A DNA stretch of 64,000 nucleotides from Actinocrispum wychmicini (lineage in GTDB: Bacteria; Actinomycetota; Actinomycetes; Mycobacteriales; Pseudonocardiaceae). The stretch spans positions 124,001 to 188,000 of the forward strand of contig NZ_SLWS01000013.1 in the NCBI RefSeq assembly GCF_004345645.1, given 5' to 3'. The translations under genes were made by a program, and so were the position numbers. Below are positions 43,068 to 51,663 of the stretch, piece by piece (the stretch's first letter is position 1; each line of letters starts with the position of its first letter). The notes beneath the pieces are model-generated. The model made no database searches. It saw nothing but the letters and a program-made list of their open reading frames with translations, and was not told the DNA's origin.

Positions 43068-43685
43068 TCAGCTCGCCGGGGAGCCGGGCGGCGCGAGGTG
43101 GCGCACCATCAGGGCCAGCTGATCCGCGTACTTCTCGATGAAGTCCGGTGACGCCGCGTCTTCGCCCGTGATGTTGTGGACCATCAGCGGCATGGTGAGG
43201 GTCGCGCTGGCCGCTGTCACCAGGACCAGCAGCAAGTAGGCCGGATCGAGGTCCGCCGGGATCTCGCCGCGTTGCTGCCGTGCGCGGATCTCTTCGACCT
43301 GGGCCCGCATGAACTGGGCGTCCTGGCCGTTGCCGGGGTCCTCGCCCGACATGTTCGCCCACACCATCAGCCGGCCCCAGTCCCGGTCGTGCATGGTCGT
43401 CAGGACGAACTGGCGCACCACCTCGGCCAGCGGCTGGTCGGCCGTGGCCAGCCGGCCGCCGGTCCGGTGCCACTGCCCGGCCAGCTCCTGGTAGAGGCCT
43501 TCCTTGCCGCCGAAGTAGTACGAGATCAGCTGCTTGTTCACCCCGGCGCGGGTGGCGATGTCGATCACCCGGGCCGCCACGTAGCCCTTCGCCCCGAACT
43601 CGACCTTGGCCGCGTCCAGGATCCTGCGCTTGGTCCGCTCCGGATCGCGCTGCTTCTCGGCTGGTTCCCGCCTGGGTGCTGGCAC
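43068..43685 (-). CDS. TetR family transcriptional regulator
   Basis: A 205-residue regulator. The DNA-binding helices are RRILDAAKVEFGAKGYVAAR and AGVNKQLISYYFGGKEGLY. The C-terminal domain (MPLMVHNITGEDAASPDF) is of the TetR_C AcrR-like kind. GTG at 43683-43685 is assumed. It is divergent from the FAD monooxygenase across a 105-bp region packed with inverted repeats, so control of that gene, probably with the flavoenzyme's substrate as inducer, is likely. Confidence 0.92.
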   Translation of the reverse strand: MPAPRREPAEKQRDPERTKRRILDAAKVEFGAKGYVAARVIDIATRAGVNKQLISYYFGGKEGLYQELAGQWHRTGGRLATADQPLAEVVRQFVLTTMHDRDWGRLMVWANMSGEDPGNGQDAQFMRAQVEEIRARQQRGEIPADLDPAYLLLVLVTAASATLTMPLMVHNITGEDAASPDFIEKYADQLALMVRHLAPPGSPAS

Positions 43686-43694
43686 GGCTCCAGC

Positions 43695-43763
43695 CTAGCG
43701 GATCATCGCTAGGTCTGACTCAATCAGAATTGAGGTTGACGTAATCATCTTTAAGGTTGATTA
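43695..43763. promoter_or_regulatory. Three inverted repeats between TetR and monooxygenase genes
   Basis: CTAGCG-N6-CGCTAG (43695-43712), CTCAAT-N4-ATTGAG (43719-43734) and TAATCA-N10-TGATTA (43742-43763). The middle repeat has typical TetR-operator dimensions. AGGTTGA also recurs 21 bp apart (43733 and 43754). Confidence 0.6.
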
Positions 43764-43790
43764 TGGAGACACCCAACTTGAGGAGAAGAC

Positions 43791-45074
43791 ATGAAGCGCC
43801 AGCACCACGTGGTCGTCATCGGCGGCGGAACCGGCGGACTGTGCCTGGCTCAGGCCCTGCACAAGGCCGGTGTGAGCGTCGCCGTCTACGAACGCAGCCG
43901 CACCCGCACCGAACGCCTGCAGGGCTACCGCGTGCACATCAACCCCCACGGATCGCAGGCCCTGCACGAGTGCCTGCCAGCCGACCTGTGGCAGCGATTC
44001 GTGGACACCTGTGGCAGTTCAGGCGGCAACTTCGCGTTCCTCACTGAGCAACTGGACGAGCTGCTGGAGATCGGCGACGACCTGATCGGCAGTGCCGACC
44101 CCGCTTCCGGGCATCACTCGGTCAGCCGGATCACCCTGCACCAGGTGCTGTCCGCCGGTCTGGACGGGATCCTGCACTACGACAAGGAGTTCGTCCGCTA
44201 CGAGCGCAACTCGGATGGCACGGTCACGTGCCACTTCGCCGACGGAACCACCGCGACCGGCGACATCGTGGTGGCGGCGGACGGCGGCGGATCCCGGGTC
44301 CGGCAGCAGTACCTGCCGTCAGCCGGGCGGGTCGACACCGGGATCGTCACCGTGGCTGGCAAGTTCCCGCTGACCGACGCCACCCGGAACCTGCTGCCGT
44401 CCAGGCTGGTCGACGGCCCGAACAACATCCTTCCGAAACCGGGCCGGTTCATGTTCTGCGCGCCGCATGACCTTGCCGACGGCCGCAACGACGAGACCTA
44501 CGACCACGACAAGGTCCTGTTCGACAACACGACCAGCTATGTGATGTGGGCGTTCGCGGCCGGCCGAAGCCGGTTCCCGGCCAACGTGTCCGATGTGGAC
44601 GGTATCGGCCTGCGGAACACGGTCGGCCGGATGATCGAGGACTGGCATCCGGGCCTGCGCACCCTGGTGGCCGGCACGCCGGGCGAGGCGGTGTCGCTGC
44701 TGCCGATCCGGACCTCGGTGCCGGTGAAACAGTGGCCGACCACGAACATCACCCTCCTGGGCGACGCGATCCACAGCATGACCCCGTTCGGCGGTATCGG
44801 GGCCAACACCGCGCTGCGGGACGCTCGCCTGTTGTCCCACAACATCATCGACGCTGTCCAACAGGACCGGGACATGTTGGCCGCGATCGCCGACTACGAG
44901 CGGCAGATGGTGGAGTACGGCTTCGCGGCCGTGCGTTCGTCCCTTCGCAACGCCACCCAGGCCGTGTCCGAGGCCACGATCGGCCGCGTGATGTTCAAGA
45001 CGATCCTGCGGGTCTGCTCGGCCGTGCCCATGCTGAAGCGCAAGATGTTCAGTGACCTCGGCAGCAGCGAGTAG
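43791..45074 (+). CDS. FAD-dependent aromatic-type monooxygenase
   Basis: A 427-residue class A flavoprotein monooxygenase. FAD motif VVVIGGGTGGLCLAQAL is at residues 7-23, the NADPH-linked DG motif in VVAADGGGSRVRQ, and the ribityl-binding GDAIHSMTPFGGIGANTAL near residue 325. This is the PHBH/TetX-like class that hydroxylates aromatic or polycyclic substrates. ATG at 43791 follows GAGGAG. It could detoxify or tailor an aromatic compound; the divergent TetR gene suggests substrate induction. Its stop codon directly abuts the convergent transporter gene. Confidence 0.92.
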   Translation: MKRQHHVVVIGGGTGGLCLAQALHKAGVSVAVYERSRTRTERLQGYRVHINPHGSQALHECLPADLWQRFVDTCGSSGGNFAFLTEQLDELLEIGDDLIGSADPASGHHSVSRITLHQVLSAGLDGILHYDKEFVRYERNSDGTVTCHFADGTTATGDIVVAADGGGSRVRQQYLPSAGRVDTGIVTVAGKFPLTDATRNLLPSRLVDGPNNILPKPGRFMFCAPHDLADGRNDETYDHDKVLFDNTTSYVMWAFAAGRSRFPANVSDVDGIGLRNTVGRMIEDWHPGLRTLVAGTPGEAVSLLPIRTSVPVKQWPTTNITLLGDAIHSMTPFGGIGANTALRDARLLSHNIIDAVQQDRDMLAAIADYERQMVEYGFAAVRSSLRNATQAVSEATIGRVMFKTILRVCSAVPMLKRKMFSDLGSSE

Positions 45075-46355
45075 TCACTTGAGCTCGGCGCCTTTCGTCT
45101 CGGGCAAGGTGAGGATCATCAGGAAGGAGATGGCCGCGGCGACCGCGACGTACCAGAAGAACACGGTCGAAGCCCCGAGCTCGGCCAGCCACGTGATCAC
45201 CAAGGGCGCGGTGCCACCGAAGACCGCGACAGTCAGGTTGTACCAGGCACCGATGCCCAACCCGCGCAGTTCGGTGGGGAACAGTTCACTCATGATCGCC
45301 GGGGCGATCGAGGTCATGCACGTGTACAGCCCCAGCCCGACACAGAACACCACCAGCAGGTTGCCCAGTCCCGGTTTGACCAACATGGACAGTGGCACGA
45401 TGACCACCGCGGTCGCCGCGGACCAAACCAGCATCTGTGGCTTGCGCCCGAACCGGTCCGCGGCGGCACCCATCGGGTACTGAAGCACGACGAACAGCGC
45501 GGTCGCGATCGACAAAGCGAGGAACAGCTCGTCAGCGCTGACCTTCCGCGAGTTGATCGCGAACGGTGTCAACGCGCTGAAGAACGTGTAGTAGCAGAGG
45601 GTGGACAGCATGGTGAAGCCGATCAGCTGCCTGATCGCCTTGGGATGCTGCCGGAGCGTCACCAGCAACGGATTGCGGACTTCCCGTGCCTTGTCCTTCT
45701 TCGCCTCGAACAGTTCGCTCTCGTCGATGGTGCGGCGCAGCCACAGGCCAGCCAGCCCGAACACGCCACCGAGCAGGAACGGGATCCGCCAGCCAAAGTT
45801 GTTCATGTCAGCCGGCGTCAGCCCGCGGGTCAGGAAGTAGCCGAGTGCCGACGCGATCAGCACCGCCCCGCCAGTCGAGATGTAGAAGAACGCCGAATAC
45901 CGGCCGCGGCGGCCGGCCGGCGCGATCTCCCCGAGATACGCCGACGCGTTGGACACCTCGCCACCGAGCGACAGCCCCTGGGCGATCCGGGCGAGCAGCA
46001 GCAGAACCGGCGCCAGCCAGCCGACCGACGCGAACGTCGGCAGGATCCCGATGGCCAGCGACCCACCGGCCATCAGCGTGATGGTCAGGATCATCGCCGG
46101 TTTGCGGCCCCGGACGTCGGCGAACCTGCCGAGCATGAGCCCACCGAGCGGCCGGAAGAAGAACGCCAGCGAGTACGTGGCGAACGTCCCGATCAGCCCT
46201 TTGCTGTCCGGCTCGAACAGCGCGTTCGCTATGAACGTGCTGAACGACGCGTAGACGGTCCAGTCGTACCACTCGATAGCGTTGCCGATGCTCGCGGCAA
46301 CCAGTCTGCGGACCGGCAGCCGGTGCACACCGGACTCGACGACCTGCTCCGGCAT
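45075..46355 (-). CDS. MFS transporter, metabolite:H+ symporter (MHS) type
   Basis: A 426-residue 12-helix transporter. The N-terminus ASIGNAIEWYDWTVYASFST is the MHS (2.A.1.6) hallmark, followed by loop 2-3 GRFADVRGRKPAMI and helix-4 region RIAQGLSLGGEVSNASAYLG. Loop 8-9 is GAAADRFGRKP. Members import organic acids such as shikimate, citrate or alpha-ketoglutarate with protons. The gene ends against the monooxygenase gene with no spacer, so the two transcripts overlap. The substrate is unknown. Confidence 0.9.
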   Translation of the reverse strand: MPEQVVESGVHRLPVRRLVAASIGNAIEWYDWTVYASFSTFIANALFEPDSKGLIGTFATYSLAFFFRPLGGLMLGRFADVRGRKPAMILTITLMAGGSLAIGILPTFASVGWLAPVLLLLARIAQGLSLGGEVSNASAYLGEIAPAGRRGRYSAFFYISTGGAVLIASALGYFLTRGLTPADMNNFGWRIPFLLGGVFGLAGLWLRRTIDESELFEAKKDKAREVRNPLLVTLRQHPKAIRQLIGFTMLSTLCYYTFFSALTPFAINSRKVSADELFLALSIATALFVVLQYPMGAAADRFGRKPQMLVWSAATAVVIVPLSMLVKPGLGNLLVVFCVGLGLYTCMTSIAPAIMSELFPTELRGLGIGAWYNLTVAVFGGTAPLVITWLAELGASTVFFWYVAVAAAISFLMILTLPETKGAELK

Positions 46356-46461
46356 GAATGGGACCTAACCACACACCGGCGCTGCTGAGTAGATTCCAAC
46401 CACTCAAGTAATCCGTTTTCGGGTCCCGGGGTCGAGCCACAGAATGCACGTGGCCCGCAGG

Positions 46462-47073
46462 TCACCGGACTGCGGCCGGCAGGCTCTGGCCAGCGGGATA
46501 TTTCGCCCGCACCTGGTCGATGTAGGTGTCCCGGGACACCGGACCCGCGAACCTGAGCCGGTCATAGTCTGTGAACGGCAACTCGACGCTCTCGAGCGCG
46601 TCGACAAGGCCGTGCAGCCGCTCCACCCATGCCCGCGAATCGGGCTGCGGCTGCTCCAGTTCCGTCTTGATCGCGCTGACCAGGTCGCCTTTGCGTTGGA
46701 TGTTCCGCGGAGTGACCGATCGAAGGCACACATACTGCCCACTGAGGTACGACTCCCACTCCTCAGCGGCAGTGGCCTCGTCCGGCCAGGACTGCCGCCC
46801 GAACCACTCAGCCAGTTCGCTCGTCCCCCCAGCCTCCTCCGCGAGCGACAGCAGATCGGACGGAACCATCTCCACCCCGTCCGACCGCAAGTAACTCGGC
46901 AACGGAACCCGCCCCGCCACCATCTCGGCCCGAACCCACTCCGGATCCGCCGACAGGTCGGTCAAAGGCACAAAGTGCTGGTCCACATACTCGTCATCCG
47001 CCGACGTCATGGGATGGTCGCCATTGACGTCAACGAAACGAGCGGCAACGCGAGCACGAAGGTCTTCGGTCAT
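46462..47073 (-). CDS. Uncharacterised protein, DUF6058-like
   Basis: A 203-residue soluble protein. ATG at 47071-47073 is chosen over a longer start at 47145. The pattern SADDEYVDQHFVPLTDL, followed by VRAEMVAGRVPLPSYL and GVEMVPSDLL, recalls a family of actinobacterial proteins annotated as DUF6058, sometimes found near natural-product genes. That assignment is from memory of the pattern and is tentative. The second half is helical with several Trp residues. No catalytic motif is visible. Confidence 0.55.
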   Translation of the reverse strand: MTEDLRARVAARFVDVNGDHPMTSADDEYVDQHFVPLTDLSADPEWVRAEMVAGRVPLPSYLRSDGVEMVPSDLLSLAEEAGGTSELAEWFGRQSWPDEATAAEEWESYLSGQYVCLRSVTPRNIQRKGDLVSAIKTELEQPQPDSRAWVERLHGLVDALESVELPFTDYDRLRFAGPVSRDTYIDQVRAKYPAGQSLPAAVR

Positions 47074-47353
47074 GACGCCACAGTAGAACGCCCACCCTTC
47101 GGCCGCGGCCGAACCATGACCGCGCAGCCCGACCTGAGGCATCACCGGCTCACCAGCGAACCATCATGGTCCACTCGGATCCGACCGGCCATCCAGGCAC
47201 CGACGACCAATCAAGGAAGAAACTCGACAGGCAAGGCCTCGAACCCAGAACCATCAGGAGATCCGACTATCCGACCGGGTTTCCGTTGTGCGAATTATTC
47301 ATGTTGCCCAACGCTGCCGCGGTGGTCTGATGCTGGGATTCGAGCAGGTCTAG
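47074..47353. other. Non-coding gap before the transposase remnant
   Basis: About 280 bp with no supported gene. Base composition drops locally (for example near 47280-47310, which includes GAATTATTCATG), unlike the surrounding DNA, which fits the edge of an inserted element. No terminal inverted repeat could be matched by eye. Confidence 0.35.
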
Positions 47354-48385
47354 GTGTCGCGGGACACCCAAAGATCACACGGCAGCCTCAGGCACCAGCA
47401 GGTGCCTGCCCACTGGCGGGACGCATTCGACCGCCTGGTGAGCCAGACAGCCATCCAGTTCTCTTCGGTTGACCCGCGGCGCCGAGGGCGGTGGTTGATC
47501 TCCGGGCCAGTGGAGGATCGGCCGCGCAAGAACTGCTGGACCCATGCCGAGCACGCGGCCGACGCGCACGCGGACACACCGCCATCGACTCGCCACGGCG
47601 ACAACCTGCACCTGCGGAACACCCTCGAACACGCCAGACCAGGTATGTCCTGGCCAGCTCCAGCACACACCCCGCCGTCACGCACGCCGGGGAAGTGCCA
47701 GGCGGAGGTCGTGACGGCGCGGATCGCCAAGCGGACCCGGTAGCGGCATTCCGCTGAAGCTGCGCAAAGGGCGAGCGACACTGCGACCGGTCGAGCCGCG
47801 GCACTTGACCAAGCCCAGGTCAACACCCGCGGCCGGACCGGCTGCCGGTGTCCACCGCTCTGTCACAAGCGCCGAGCCGCCGAGCCGCCCCGAGCCGCCA
47901 ACTCGCCTTCTACCGCTGCTCCTACCTCACCTGGGTTCAGCTGTCCTTTCTGGTGCGGGTGGTTGGGCGGCGGCGGAGGGAGACGTTCAGGCAGGCAAGG
48001 GCCTGACCGGCCGGGACGAGCATCAGGTTCGTCGCTGGACTTCCTGAGACCGGTCGGTCCCCCTCGCGATACTCGTCCTCGGCGTCCTCGGCGTCCTCGG
48101 CGTCCTCGGCGTCCTCGGCGTCACCGCCGCTGCCGCTGCCGCTGCCGCCGTTGCCGCCGTTGCCGCCGCTCCTGCCGCCGCCGAACGCCGCGACCGCCTC
48201 ATCGTCGCAGGCCTGATTCCCCTGACTGGCAACGAGATCCAGCACCTGCGCGCGACCTTGACCGACCCGAGTCCACGGCTTCGCACACCGACTGCGCCGA
48301 TCGCACCGGCGACGACGGCGCCGTGCCCGCGACTGCCGCTGCGGGCGGCAAGCGACCCACCCAGCCATGAGGATCACGATTTACG
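47354..48385 (+). pseudogene. Decayed IS701-like transposase
   Basis: Fragments of one DDE transposase appear in order but in different frames. N-terminal: FDRLVSQTAIQF, VDPRRRGRW and RKNCWTHAEHAADA (47423-47570). Central: TRYVLASSSTHP (about 47635-47670). Then LAFYRCSYLTWVQLSFLVRVVG (split here by the length rule as LAFYRCSYL and LVRVVG, about 47903-47970), then GKGLTGRDEHQVRRWTS (47995-48045), LIVAGLIPLTGNEIQHL (48205-48250) and RRRRRRARDC (48307-48336). Intact relatives have about 400 residues; about 130-150 residues, including the first catalytic Asp regions, are missing between the first and second blocks. Several frameshifts and stops show it has long been inactive. Confidence 0.8.
48075..48119 (+). 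repeat. Five 9-bp tandem repeats (GTCCTCGGC)
   Basis: Five perfect copies of GTCCTCGGC run from 48075 to 48119, followed by further imperfect GCCGCTGCC-like 9-mers to about 48182. They lie inside the transposase remnant, where intact relatives encode a hydrophobic LAMLAHAFL-type helix. Confidence 0.95.
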
Positions 48386-48791
48386 GCTGGAGTATTGGCC
48401 TGCCTGGGCAGGTGACGCGGACACCGACGAGATGGCAGGCAGCAGCGCACCTGTTCAGCGCGCCGCGTTCACCGCCACCATCGCGATCAGCCACGGCGAC
48501 GAGTCCGCCGGAGCGGCGCCTTCTTGTCGATGCCGCGCAAGGTCTCAAGGAGAACGCCTCGGGCCGGCTCCACGACAGCGGGGATGTGGGAATGCTGTCA
48601 TGGACCGTTGCTGGCCTGCCTGGCCCGCCTGGTCGGTCATGAGGCTCAGTCTTGTGTTGGCGCTCGGTGCTCCGACCGCAGGATCCTCCTTTCTGGCACC
48701 GGTGAAACGGAGATCACCAGTGGTCGTGACTTTTGTGTTGGATTGATGGGTATGGCCGTGTCGCTCGGCGCAGCGACCTGACTGTGTCCAC
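48386..48791. other. Gene-free stretch between transposase remnant and helicase
   Basis: About 400 bp with no supported gene on either strand. Short frames here have no family resemblance and no ribosome binding sites. The segment 48640-48780 is less GC-rich than its surroundings and may contain the outer end of the decayed element. Confidence 0.4.
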
Positions 48792-50897
48792 CTATGTGGT
48801 GGTGGCCAGGGCGAACGGGAGGACAGCCGGGGCGCCCGCACCACGCAGCAGCAGTGCGGCCACCGTCATCGTCCAACCGGTGTCGATCTGGTCGTCCACC
48901 AGGAGAACCGGACTGTCGACGGTCGCGATGTCCTGGGCGAGCTGTGGCGGTACCCGCATCGCGTTCCACAGTCCGGCGAGGCGTTGGGCGCTGTTGGATC
49001 TTCGGTCGGCTCCGGGACCGAGCTCCAGTTCGCCCAAGTACGTGAGCCGGCCGATGCCTGCCAGGCGTTCGCCCAGACTCCGGACAAGCTTCGGCCGTCG
49101 GTGCGACGCCATGGTCACGACAGCGGTCGGGCGCCGCTCCCATTTCCATGCCGCCAACACCTTCACGCACGCGTCGAAGACGTCGTCCGGGATCGGTTGG
49201 TCGGGTGCTGTCACACCCAGCATGACCCGCAACCGATTGCCCCAGCCGATGTCGGTGAGCCGGCCGAGCGCACGCCCTGGCTCGGCGCGCTCGTCCGTGG
49301 CGATCTTCCCCGACAATGGCACGCCGAGCGCGCTCATCCCTGACGGCCATTGTCGGCGAGGTGTGACGTCGATCCCTGGTCGACGCAGCCGGTCCTGTGC
49401 CTCCGCGGTCGCGGCCACGGAGACGTCGGTCGCCCACGTACGCCCTGTGCAGTTGTCGCATCGTCCGCATGGGGCCGCGTGCGGATCGTCCAACTGCCGC
49501 AGCAGGAACTCCATTCGGCACCCGCTCGTCGACTGGTAGTCGAGCATCGCCTGCTGCTCGGCCACCCGCGCGGCTGCTACGTGCGCGTACCGTTCGGAGT
49601 CGTATGACCAGCCCTCGCCCGTGCTCAGCCAGCCACCGCGCTCGCGGCGCACGGCACCGTCCACATCGAGCACTTTGAGGACGACCTCGAGTCTGGATCT
49701 CGACAGCTCCACGCGTGGTTCGAGAGCCGCCAACGACATCGGCCCGCCCGCGTCGGCCAATGCGTCCAGCACCTGCCGCACCACCGACTCCGGCGGGAAG
49801 GCAAGTGACGCGAAGTACGCCCAGATGTCCCTGTCCTCGGCGCCTGGGAGCAGGAGCACCTCGGCTCTGCGCACGCCCCGGCCGGCCCGGCCGATCTGCT
49901 GGTAGTACGCGATCGGTGACTGGGGTGCGCCCAGATGCACCACGAACCCGAGATCCGGCTTGTCGAACCCCATGCCGAGGGCAGAGGTGGCCACCAGCGC
50001 TTTCACCCGGTTGGCCAACAGGTCCTCCTCGGCCTGCAGCCGCTCGGCCTGCTCGGTCTTGCCCGAGTAGGCACGGGCCTCGAAACCACGCTCCCGCAGG
50101 AACGCCGCCACCTCCTCGGCCGCCGCCACGGTGAGGGTGTAGATGATCCCCGAGCCAGGCAGTTCGGGGAGCTTCTCGGCCAGCCAGGCGAGCCTGGCCG
50201 CGGCGTTGGGCAGCCGCACCACCGCCAGGTGCAGGCTCTCCCGGTCCAGTCCGCCGCGCAGCACCAGCGTGTCTGTTGTGGACGGTCCCAGCCCCAGCTG
50301 CTGGGCGACGTCCCGCACCACGCGGTCGTTGGCTGTCGCAGTGGTCGCCAGCACCGGAACGCCCGCGGGCAGTTCGGTCAGCAACGTACGCAGCCTGCGG
50401 TAGTCGGGCCGGAAGTCGTGGCCCCAGTCGGAGATGCAGTGGGCCTCGTCGACCACCAACATCCCGGCCGACGCGGTCAGCGAAGGCAGTACGGTGTCCC
50501 GGAAGTCCGGGTTGTTGAGCCGTTCCGGGCTCACCAACAGGACGTCCACGTCGCCTCCGGTGACCGCGTCCTGGATCTCGCGCCACTGCTCCGGGTTGGC
50601 CGAGTTGATCGTCGCGGCGTGGACACCCGCGCGCGCTGCCGCCTCGACCTGGTTGCGCATCAACGCGAGCAGCGGGGAGACGATCACTGTCGGTCCTTCG
50701 CCCCGCGCCCGCAGCAACGCGGTGGCGACAAAGTAGACAGCGGACTTTCCCCAGCCGGTTCGCTGCACGACAAGCGCGCGGGCCTGCCGGTCGACGAGCG
50801 CCTCGATCGCGGTCCACTGATCGTCCCGCAGTCGGGCGCCGTCGCCGGCGAGGTCCTTGAGGTGGCGCTCGGCTTGGTCGCGCAGTTCGTTTGTCAC
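48792..50897 (-). CDS. RecQ-type ATP-dependent DNA helicase with C-terminal phosphoribosyltransferase-like domain
   Basis: A 701-residue protein. The helicase core has Walker A QRTGWGKSA, the DEAH box VVDEAHCISDWGHDFRPDY, motif III TTATA and motif VI QQIGRAGRG. A Cys cluster (CRMEFLL, CGRCDNC) forms the RecQ zinc site. The last 220 residues are unlike E. coli RecQ and end with VLLVDDQIDTGWTMTVAA, which has the PRPP-loop form of phosphoribosyltransferases. This architecture recurs in actinobacterial RecQ-like proteins. It should unwind DNA 3' to 5' in repair. GTG at 50895-50897 is chosen by alignment; the upstream ribosome site is weak. It is divergent from a TetR gene. Confidence 0.9.
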   Translation of the reverse strand: MTNELRDQAERHLKDLAGDGARLRDDQWTAIEALVDRQARALVVQRTGWGKSAVYFVATALLRARGEGPTVIVSPLLALMRNQVEAAARAGVHAATINSANPEQWREIQDAVTGGDVDVLLVSPERLNNPDFRDTVLPSLTASAGMLVVDEAHCISDWGHDFRPDYRRLRTLLTELPAGVPVLATTATANDRVVRDVAQQLGLGPSTTDTLVLRGGLDRESLHLAVVRLPNAAARLAWLAEKLPELPGSGIIYTLTVAAAEEVAAFLRERGFEARAYSGKTEQAERLQAEEDLLANRVKALVATSALGMGFDKPDLGFVVHLGAPQSPIAYYQQIGRAGRGVRRAEVLLLPGAEDRDIWAYFASLAFPPESVVRQVLDALADAGGPMSLAALEPRVELSRSRLEVVLKVLDVDGAVRRERGGWLSTGEGWSYDSERYAHVAAARVAEQQAMLDYQSTSGCRMEFLLRQLDDPHAAPCGRCDNCTGRTWATDVSVAATAEAQDRLRRPGIDVTPRRQWPSGMSALGVPLSGKIATDERAEPGRALGRLTDIGWGNRLRVMLGVTAPDQPIPDDVFDACVKVLAAWKWERRPTAVVTMASHRRPKLVRSLGERLAGIGRLTYLGELELGPGADRRSNSAQRLAGLWNAMRVPPQLAQDIATVDSPVLLVDDQIDTGWTMTVAALLLRGAGAPAVLPFALATTT

Positions 50898-50943
50898 ATT
50901 TCCAGAAGTACCGCACTGGAGGGGATAACGCAGTAACTTGTCC

Positions 50944-50964
50944 GTGCGAACGGTCCGTTCGTAC
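50944..50964. promoter_or_regulatory. Palindrome CGAACGG-T-CCGTTCG
   Basis: CGAACGG (50947-50953), T, CCGTTCG (50955-50961), with two further matching pairs outside. It lies between the divergent helicase and TetR genes, 21 bp before the TetR start, and may be an autoregulatory operator. Confidence 0.55.
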
Positions 50965-50981
50965 GGGTTCAGGGAGTGGAT

Positions 50982-51560
50982 GTGGCCGATTACCAGCAGG
51001 TTCGCCGTCGAGATGCGAATGCCAGTCGGGCGGCTCTGCTGGAGGCCGCCGCCGAGCTCTTCGCCGAACGCGGATACGACCGGACGACGGTCCGCGACAT
51101 CGCCGGGCGCGCCGGGGTGAACCAAGCGCTGCTTTTCCGGTACTTCGGCAGCAAGGAGGCCCTGTTCGCGGCGGTCGTCGCGCGGGCCGGCCGGGACAAG
51201 CTCGCCGAGGCGCCGGGGGACCGGGTCTACGCCCATATCCTGCGTGCCATCCTGGACGAGGAGCAGAAGGACCGGAAGAACCACTCCCTGCAGATCATGC
51301 TCCGGTCCAGTGCCGAGGACGTCGCCGTCAAGACGATCCGGCAGGAGCTGGGCCAGGATTACATCCGTGCGATCGGGGAGCTGACCGACGCGCAGGACGC
51401 CGACATCCGTGCGCACCTCGCTCTCGCCTGGATCGTGGGGATCGACATGCTGCGCACGGTGGGTGGCGCGGAACCGCTGGCCAGCGCCGACCCCGAGGAC
51501 ATCGTCAAGTACGTCCTGCCCGCTGTGCGGACCCTGCTGGAGCGTGCACAGGACGTCTAG
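50982..51560 (+). CDS. TetR family transcriptional regulator
   Basis: A 192-residue regulator. The DNA-binding region is RAALLEAAAELFAERGYDRT followed by AGVNQALLFRYFGSKEALF. The C-terminal domain (DRVYAHILRAIL, IVGIDMLRTVGG) resembles TetR proteins that control P450 or efflux genes. GTG at 50982 follows AGGGAG by five bases; a GTG at 50976 overlaps that site. The P450 gene begins 103 bp downstream behind a separate perfect palindrome, so repression of the P450 operon is the most likely role. Confidence 0.92.
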   Translation: MADYQQVRRRDANASRAALLEAAAELFAERGYDRTTVRDIAGRAGVNQALLFRYFGSKEALFAAVVARAGRDKLAEAPGDRVYAHILRAILDEEQKDRKNHSLQIMLRSSAEDVAVKTIRQELGQDYIRAIGELTDAQDADIRAHLALAWIVGIDMLRTVGGAEPLASADPEDIVKYVLPAVRTLLERAQDV

Positions 51561-51622
51561 CCCATTTTGGACACTCTGCGCGACAGGTCGTTGACGGGTC
51601 GTGGCGGCCTCGCTATGGTCGA

Positions 51623-51646
51623 GTTTGTAAGCAGTTGCTTACAAAC
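51623..51646. promoter_or_regulatory. Perfect 11-2-11 inverted repeat upstream of the P450 gene
   Basis: GTTTGTAAGCA (51623-51633), GT, TGCTTACAAAC (51636-51646). It ends 17 bp before the P450 start codon and three bases before the ribosome binding site region. GTAAGC-type half-sites are common TetR operators; the regulator encoded directly upstream is the best candidate ligand. Confidence 0.8.
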
Positions 51647-51663
51647 GTAAAGGGAGCGTTTCG

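Noticed and set aside
48075..48182. Tandem repeats as a CRISPR array
   Set aside because: Repeat unit is 9 bp without spacers and lies in a transposase remnant; no cas gene is near.
48258..48746. Plus-strand frame as an intact gene
   Set aside because: Its start overlaps the transposase remnant and the rest has no family resemblance or ribosome binding site.
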